DNA from: Amylibacter sp. IMCC11727
GTDB lineage: Bacteria > Pseudomonadota > Alphaproteobacteria > Rhodobacterales > Rhodobacteraceae
Assembly (NCBI RefSeq): GCF_029854195.1
Contig: NZ_CP122960.1
Location: forward strand, 936,001-1,000,000
DNA length: 64,000 nucleotides
Direction of reading: 5' to 3'
Of this stretch, positions 59,981 to 64,000 are shown one piece after another. The position numbers and the translations under genes were made by a program. A model generated the notes under the pieces. The model saw nothing but the letters and a program-made list of their open reading frames with translations. It ran no database searches and was not told where the DNA came from. The stretch's first letter is position 1, and each line of letters opens with the position of its first letter.

Positions 59981-60577
59981 CAGTGCGTCTTGTGGTGTTT
60001 CAGGGGCCGAGAATACCTCAGGTCCTAGGGCGAAAAAGTCTGTGACGGGAGCGAGTTTTTCTGCGGTTTCAAGGGTAATCGCGCCTTCGGCAACCACGGG
60101 AATTTCAATCATTTGCGACCACCATTCAAAGGTGTCAAAATCAACGGGATCGGTGGTGGACAGGGGATTTTCCGCAAGGGGGCCAAAAGACACGTAATCG
60201 GCCCCTGCTTCCCCAGCGGTGAGGCCGTAATGCCTTGAATTTTCACAAAAACTACCGATGATTGCATCGTCTTCGAGCAGTTTGCGCATGTCGCGAATTT
60301 GACGCGCCCCATCTGTAAGATGAACGCCATCCAGTCCGTGCGTGAGGGCGATTTTACCATGATTTTCAACAACTAAGGGGACTTCGCGGGCATGGCAGAC
60401 CTCGCGCAAGTTGTCTGCGGCGCGGCCAATGTCATCTGCAGCTTCGGAGGCGCAGCGCAGACGGACGCAGGCGATGTCAAAGCCGTCGAGAAGGCTGCTG
60501 AGATCGTTGGAAAAGGCCGACAGTTCAAACTGTGGCGGGGTGATCAGATAAATTTGCGGATGTTCTGTATCAGCCAT
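59954..60577 (-). CDS. Thiamine phosphate synthase-like protein, atypical active site
   Basis: 207 residues in a TIM-barrel matching ThiE/TenI. Strands are recognisable: IYLITPPQFEL, VRLRCA, VPLVVENHGKIALTHGLDGVHLTDGA, GADYVSFGPLAEN, IPVVAEGAITLE. The usual pyrophosphate ligand motif I-N-D reads VENH, GVHLGQ reads GVHLTDG, and the GPVFPT-x-TK loop is FGPLAENPLST, so a TenI-like or altered role is likely. No other thiamine gene is near. ATG 60577 begins MADTEHPQ and follows GAGGGCACG. Confidence 0.8.
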   Translation of the reverse strand: MADTEHPQIYLITPPQFELSAFSNDLSSLLDGFDIACVRLRCASEAADDIGRAADNLREVCHAREVPLVVENHGKIALTHGLDGVHLTDGARQIRDMRKLLEDDAIIGSFCENSRHYGLTAGEAGADYVSFGPLAENPLSTTDPVDFDTFEWWSQMIEIPVVAEGAITLETAEKLAPVTDFFALGPEVFSAPETPQDALSSYLERIR

Positions 60578-60773
60578 GATCGTGCCCTCAATGCGTTGCG
60601 ATTTTCTAGCCGTTGAGTGGGCCACAGTCTAGTCGTTAACGGGCGTTTTGGAAAAAAGCAAACCACCCAGAAACAGGGGTCCCGCAGGTATGGGTGACGT
60701 GTGTGGGCGTTTGAGCGGATTACCGCAGCGCGCGGTGACGGAATGTTAAGAATGTGGTTTGTAATTTAATATT

Positions 60774-60786
60774 TGAACATTGTTCA
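60774..60786. promoter_or_regulatory. Palindrome in AT-rich region before the unknown membrane protein
   Basis: TGAACA-T-TGTTCA, perfect 6-bp arms, in an AT-rich stretch 45-57 bases upstream of the next ATG. A plausible operator or promoter-proximal site; regulator unknown. Confidence 0.35.
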
Positions 60787-60830
60787 TAATTAATGTAAAT
60801 TGAATTCGCCTAGTCGCAAAGGGTTATGAA

Positions 60831-61766
60831 ATGTTTCCACTGTCAGACACGTTTGTTGAGCTTGCCGTTCTTTGCGCAATTTTCGCATTTTGCGCGTTCT
60901 GTGTTTTGCTGTTCGAACGGTTCAAGCCGATCTTGGCACTGCCGATGGTTTCGTTTGTGGGCTATGGCATTTGGGCGCTGTGGAGCACAGGTGGGGGATA
61001 TGAAGGTTTGGGCGTCATGTTCCTGCTGCTTGAGTACTTTGGTGTTGGGATGCTGGGGGGCGCGTGGGCGTTGGCCATCCTTGGTGCATGCATTTTACCA
61101 GGGCGGCGCGGGATTGGGTTTGGCCCTATTGCGCAGAGTCTGTTCGTTATCGTCCCAGTGATTGCAGTGATCGGGTATGGTGCCATTGCGCAATACGTTC
61201 CGTCGTCCACATGTACCCAGAACGACATTGCCGTCCAGATTGGGCAGGACATTTATGTAATAGAGCGTCAGCATAAAACGCTGCTGCGGTTTCTTAAGAA
61301 GTCGGGGCAATCGCAGCTACGCTATTCTAATAGATCAAAAGACAAAGAGGATTTGATTGTGTTGTGTGCGTTGGCGGACCAAGGCCAAACACCCATTGTT
61401 GCGGATCAGATGTGGGTTACACCAGCATCGAAGATGGATATTGACGGACTGTCGCAGATGATGGTGGTGTCGCAATCAATGTTCACGCGGCCCCGATATG
61501 GAGGCACTGTTTCGTGGGTCGAGCGGGTTGAGGAACTGTCCCAAAGGCCTGAATTTGTCGGTGCTGGAAATAACGAAGGCGGGCATTTGTGCCGTAAATT
61601 TGTCCAAGCGAGCCGCGCGATGGTTCGGTGTCAGATTTGGTTTTTGCAGGATGCGGAAACGATTGTTATTGGCCATAGTGGACGGGTTGAAGCGGATCAG
61701 CACGACGCGGTGTTGACGGATCTGCAAACGGGTTTGGCAAAGCTTCGTACGGGTATGTTGAAGTAA
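60831..61766 (+). CDS. Unknown membrane protein with extracytoplasmic domain
   Basis: 311 residues. About four membrane helices in the first 125 residues (FVELAVLCAIFAFCAFCVLLF, ILALPMVSFVGYGIWALW, LGGAWALAILGACILPG, LFVIVPVIAVIGYGAIA), then a soluble domain of 185 residues with several Cys (PSSTCTQND, LIVLCALAD, GGHLCRKF, MVRCQIWFL) and a beta-rich ending (ETIVIGHSGRVEADQHD). No family recognised. Stands alone between the ThiE-like gene and enolase; a hairpin follows. Confidence 0.8.
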   Translation: MFPLSDTFVELAVLCAIFAFCAFCVLLFERFKPILALPMVSFVGYGIWALWSTGGGYEGLGVMFLLLEYFGVGMLGGAWALAILGACILPGRRGIGFGPIAQSLFVIVPVIAVIGYGAIAQYVPSSTCTQNDIAVQIGQDIYVIERQHKTLLRFLKKSGQSQLRYSNRSKDKEDLIVLCALADQGQTPIVADQMWVTPASKMDIDGLSQMMVVSQSMFTRPRYGGTVSWVERVEELSQRPEFVGAGNNEGGHLCRKFVQASRAMVRCQIWFLQDAETIVIGHSGRVEADQHDAVLTDLQTGLAKLRTGMLK

Positions 61767-61790
61767 CGGATGCGGCCAAGACCGCATCCG
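61767..61790. terminator. Hairpin between convergent unknown gene and enolase
   Basis: CGGATGCGG-N6-CCGCATCCG, perfect 9-bp arms, one base after the upstream stop and nine before the enolase stop. No strong T-run on either side, so termination efficiency is doubtful. Confidence 0.55.
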
Positions 61791-61799
61791 CAATAATTC

Positions 61800-63077
61800 C
61801 TATCCCCGCAAGACAGATTTCCCAGCGTAGAGTGCCACATCGCCGAGCATTTCTTCGATACGGATCAGTTGGTTGTATTTTGCGAGCCGATCAGAGCGTG
61901 CGAGGGAGCCTGTTTTGATCTGACCACAGTTGGTGGCGACGGCCAAATCCGCGATGGTCGCGTCTTCGGTTTCACCTGAGCGGTGGGACATCACAGAGGT
62001 AAAGCCGTTGCGAGTGGCCATATCGACCGCTTCGAGAGTCTCGGTGAGCGTGCCGATTTGGTTCACCTTTACAAGGATCGAGTTGGCTGAGCCGTTGGCG
62101 ATGCCCTGTTCCAAACGTTTGGTGTTTGTCACAAACAGATCGTCGCCCACGAGTTGGCAGCGGTCGCCGATTTTGTCTGTGAGGGATTTCCAGCCGTCCC
62201 AATCGTCTTCGTGCATGCCGTCCTCGATTGAGATGATCGGGTAGGTGTCCACGAGGTTGGCGAGGTAATCGGCGTTTTCGGCAGAGGAGAGTTTTTTGCC
62301 TTCACCTTTGTAGTTGTAGATGCCGTCTTCGTAATATTCAGAGGCCGCGCAATCGAGCGCGAGGTAGATGTCTTCGCCCGGTTTGTAGCCTGCTTTTTCG
62401 ATGGATTTCATGATGAAATCGAGCGCATCCGTGGTGGAGTTGAGGTTCGGGGCAAAGCCGCCTTCATCACCCACACCTGTATTGTGGCCTGCGGCGGAGA
62501 GTTCTTTTTTCAAAGTGTGGAACACTTCAGCGCCCATGCGGATCGCTTCGCGGATGTTTTTCGCGGAGACGGGCATGATCATGAATTCTTGGATATCAAT
62601 CGGGTTATCCGCGTGTTCGCCGCCGTTGATGATGTTCATCATTGGTACGGGCAACATGCGCGCGGATGTGCCGCCGATGTAGCGGTAGAGTGATTGGTTG
62701 AGCGAGCCAGCGGCAGCCTTGGCCACGGCCATAGACACGCCAAGGATGGCGTTTGCCCCGAGGCGGGATTTGTTTTCAGTGCCGTCGAGTTTCAGCATCA
62801 CATTGTCGATCACCAATTGGCGTGTGGCGTCATAGCCGATCAGGGCTTCTGCGATTTCGCCGTTTACGGAATCGACCGCTTTCAACACGCCTTTGCCAAG
62901 GTAACGGTCTTTGTCGCCGTCGCGCAGTTCAACCGCTTCGTGTGCGCCTGTGGAAGCGCCCGATGGAACCGCAGCGCGGCCCCATGTGCCATCTTCCAAT
63001 AGAACGTCAACTTCGACTGTTGGGTTGCCACGGCTGTCAAGGATTTCGCGGGCGGTGATTTCGATAATTGCAGGCAT
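61800..63077 (-). CDS. eno: Phosphopyruvate hydratase (enolase)
   Basis: 425 residues, typical length. ITAREILDSRGNPTVEVDV start, GAIANLG-type GASTGAHEAVELRDGD, NIINGGEHADNPIDIQEFMIMP, the metal ligands in SIEDGMHEDDWDGW and LVGDDLFVTN, and the signature VMSHRSGETEDATIADLAV. Interconverts 2-phosphoglycerate and phosphoenolpyruvate. Monocistronic; AAAGAGG lies before the ATG. Confidence 0.98.
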   Translation of the reverse strand: MPAIIEITAREILDSRGNPTVEVDVLLEDGTWGRAAVPSGASTGAHEAVELRDGDKDRYLGKGVLKAVDSVNGEIAEALIGYDATRQLVIDNVMLKLDGTENKSRLGANAILGVSMAVAKAAAGSLNQSLYRYIGGTSARMLPVPMMNIINGGEHADNPIDIQEFMIMPVSAKNIREAIRMGAEVFHTLKKELSAAGHNTGVGDEGGFAPNLNSTTDALDFIMKSIEKAGYKPGEDIYLALDCAASEYYEDGIYNYKGEGKKLSSAENADYLANLVDTYPIISIEDGMHEDDWDGWKSLTDKIGDRCQLVGDDLFVTNTKRLEQGIANGSANSILVKVNQIGTLTETLEAVDMATRNGFTSVMSHRSGETEDATIADLAVATNCGQIKTGSLARSDRLAKYNQLIRIEEMLGDVALYAGKSVLRG

Positions 63078-63196
63078 TGGGACCTCTTTTAAAAGCGTTG
63101 CTGTCGTTTAACGTGGTTAAGCGTCTGATTGAAGGGGTTGGGGCTTTATGTCTCGGGGGTGGGGGCTGTGCCGCCGCAAAAGCGACGAAAACTGGC

Positions 63197-64000
63197 CTAG
63201 GATTGGGTTTCAGTGGGTGTTTTTTGTTTTTGGCTTTCGCGCAGCCAGACGTAGAGCCCAGCTGCAACAATGATAGCGGCCCCGGACAGAATGCGTGGTG
63301 TCAGGGTTTCACCGAAGATTACTGCGGACAGGATGAAGGCAAAGACAATGCGCGAATACCGAAACGGTGCAACGGCAGACACATCGCCAATGCGCATGGC
63401 GGCGGTGACGGCGAAGTAGCCAACGCAGGCAAAGGTGATGAGCCCGACCAGCAAGATCCATGCCGTGGTGGTGGGAACGACCCAAGCATCGCCAAAAAAC
63501 GCCAGCACTGCGGCCGCAGCGATAACGGCGGCAAAGCCCCATGTGGCTGCTTGCAGGTTTGGCACGTCTTTGGGGATAAAACGCGTGGCCAAATCCCGCC
63601 CTGCCAATCCTGTTACACCGACCAGCGCGAGGACAGCGCCTGCTGGATTTGCTTCGAGTAGGTTGGTGTCGGTGCCAGTGGGGTTCAGGATCACCAGCAC
63701 ACCGATGAGGCCAGCGAAAATCGCGGACCAGCGCCGCCAGCTGACATTTTCGCGTAATAGAATGGCCGCGCCGAGAGTGACGAGCAGAGGGGCCACTTGG
63801 AGGATGGAGGAGGCGACGGAGAAATCGAGCAGGGTCAGCGCCATGAGAAAGCCGCAGGTGGCGACGATTTCAGATATGGCGCGCGCCAGCACGGCAGGGT
63901 GATAGATGCGTGCCGAGACCAGCGGGATGCCTTTGGCTCGTGTGATGATGGCAAACACCGCTGTGCCCCCCACGCCGAGTGCCGCGAGGACTTGGGACGC
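63197..64000 (-). CDS. EamA/DMT family transporter, 5' end beyond the window
   Basis: At least 267 residues visible, reading into the right edge without a stop, so the start lies outside. Eight or more helices; EamA marks include ISEIVATCGFLMALTLLDFSVAS, LQVAPLLVTLGAAILLRENVSW, AGLIGVLVILNPTGTDTN and in the second repeat AAMRIGDVSAVAPFRYSRIVFAFI followed by VIFGETLTP. Substrate unknown. A GTG at 63973 might be mistaken for a start but coding clearly continues upstream (ASQVLAALG). Confidence 0.9.
   Translation of the reverse strand, partial: ASQVLAALGVGGTAVFAIITRAKGIPLVSARIYHPAVLARAISEIVATCGFLMALTLLDFSVASSILQVAPLLVTLGAAILLRENVSWRRWSAIFAGLIGVLVILNPTGTDTNLLEANPAGAVLALVGVTGLAGRDLATRFIPKDVPNLQAATWGFAAVIAAAAVLAFFGDAWVVPTTTAWILLVGLITFACVGYFAVTAAMRIGDVSAVAPFRYSRIVFAFILSAVIFGETLTPRILSGAAIIVAAGLYVWLRESQKQKTPTETQS

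Noticed and set aside
60774..60786. LexA box
   Set aside because: Alphaproteobacterial LexA sites are GTTC-N7-GTTC direct repeats; this is an inverted GAAC-N3-GTTC.
1..64000. tRNA, rRNA, insertion sequences or prophage genes
   Set aside because: Looked for T-loop GTTCGAATC-type sequences, transposases, integrases and phage structural genes by eye; none found, though a tRNA could be missed without a covariance model search.

Overview
The window looks like chromosomal DNA of a marine alphaproteobacterium of the Rhodobacteraceae (Roseobacter group). Evidence: the 44-residue aa3-type cytochrome oxidase subunit IV, the TrcR and ChpT cell-cycle proteins, the OlsB/OlsA ornithine-lipid pair, a class I PHA locus with PhaR and phasin, COQ9, and many ATGA-type start/stop overlaps. 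The genus cannot be fixed from the sequence. No rRNA, tRNA, CRISPR array, insertion sequence or prophage was seen. About 63 coding regions are supported; only the last runs off the edge.

Layout. 0.1-3.3 kb: pyrB, a small secreted protein, a catalytically degenerate pyrC and plsY, all overlapping or abutting. 3.4-10 kb: two DUF805 paralogues, a DsbD-N-like periplasmic protein, AlgH, rpsU, COQ9, a class IV aminotransferase, a quinone reductase and a phytanoyl-CoA dioxygenase family protein. 10-15.7 kb: a CueR-type regulator facing a DUF4396 membrane protein across a 19-bp-spacer promoter, an RTX-repeat protein, RNase T2, TrcR, a drug/metabolite transporter and a DUF7282-like secreted protein. 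15.8-23.2 kb: mostly housekeeping (SDR, RsmC-like methyltransferase, ClpS, DD-carboxypeptidase with SPOR domain, lipoprotein, Cox IV, MBL hydrolase, Sua5-type tRNA enzyme).

23.4-35.7 kb is a coherent sugar island. An IclR regulator, an ABC ATPase and a second phytanoyl-CoA dioxygenase are transcribed leftward. Rightward run a CUT1 sugar transporter, MelA-type GH4 alpha-galactosidase, sugar dehydrogenase, KDGal kinase, KDPGal aldolase, SMP-30 lactonase and GH42 beta-galactosidase. Together they would import galactosides, free galactose and oxidise it by the De Ley-Doudoroff route; galactonate dehydratase is not in the window. 35.8-41.3 kb: dtd, ytoQ and the PHA locus (phaR, phaP, phaC, phaZ). 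41.3-50.7 kb: a DUF2855 protein, then a leftward livJ-livG-livF-X-livH-livM cluster ending in a GcvT/FAD dehydrogenase of the dimethylglycine/sarcosine family. 50.8-64 kb: sugar dehydrogenase, GlxA-type regulator, class II DAHP synthase, PAS protein, yicC-gmk-gamma-CA, chpT facing a DUF3553 gene, olsBA, ThiE-like protein, an unknown membrane protein, enolase and a partial transporter.

The most striking non-coding signal is a pair of near-identical symmetric elements (5952-6039 and 23257-23358). Each lies between convergent genes. Each is an array of ACGCGT cores at exactly 14-bp pitch (4 and 5 units), bracketed by two TTAA-N7-TTAA boxes of the CtrA consensus type at identical distances. They do not sit where a promoter for an annotated gene would be. 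I do not recognise them as a described element.
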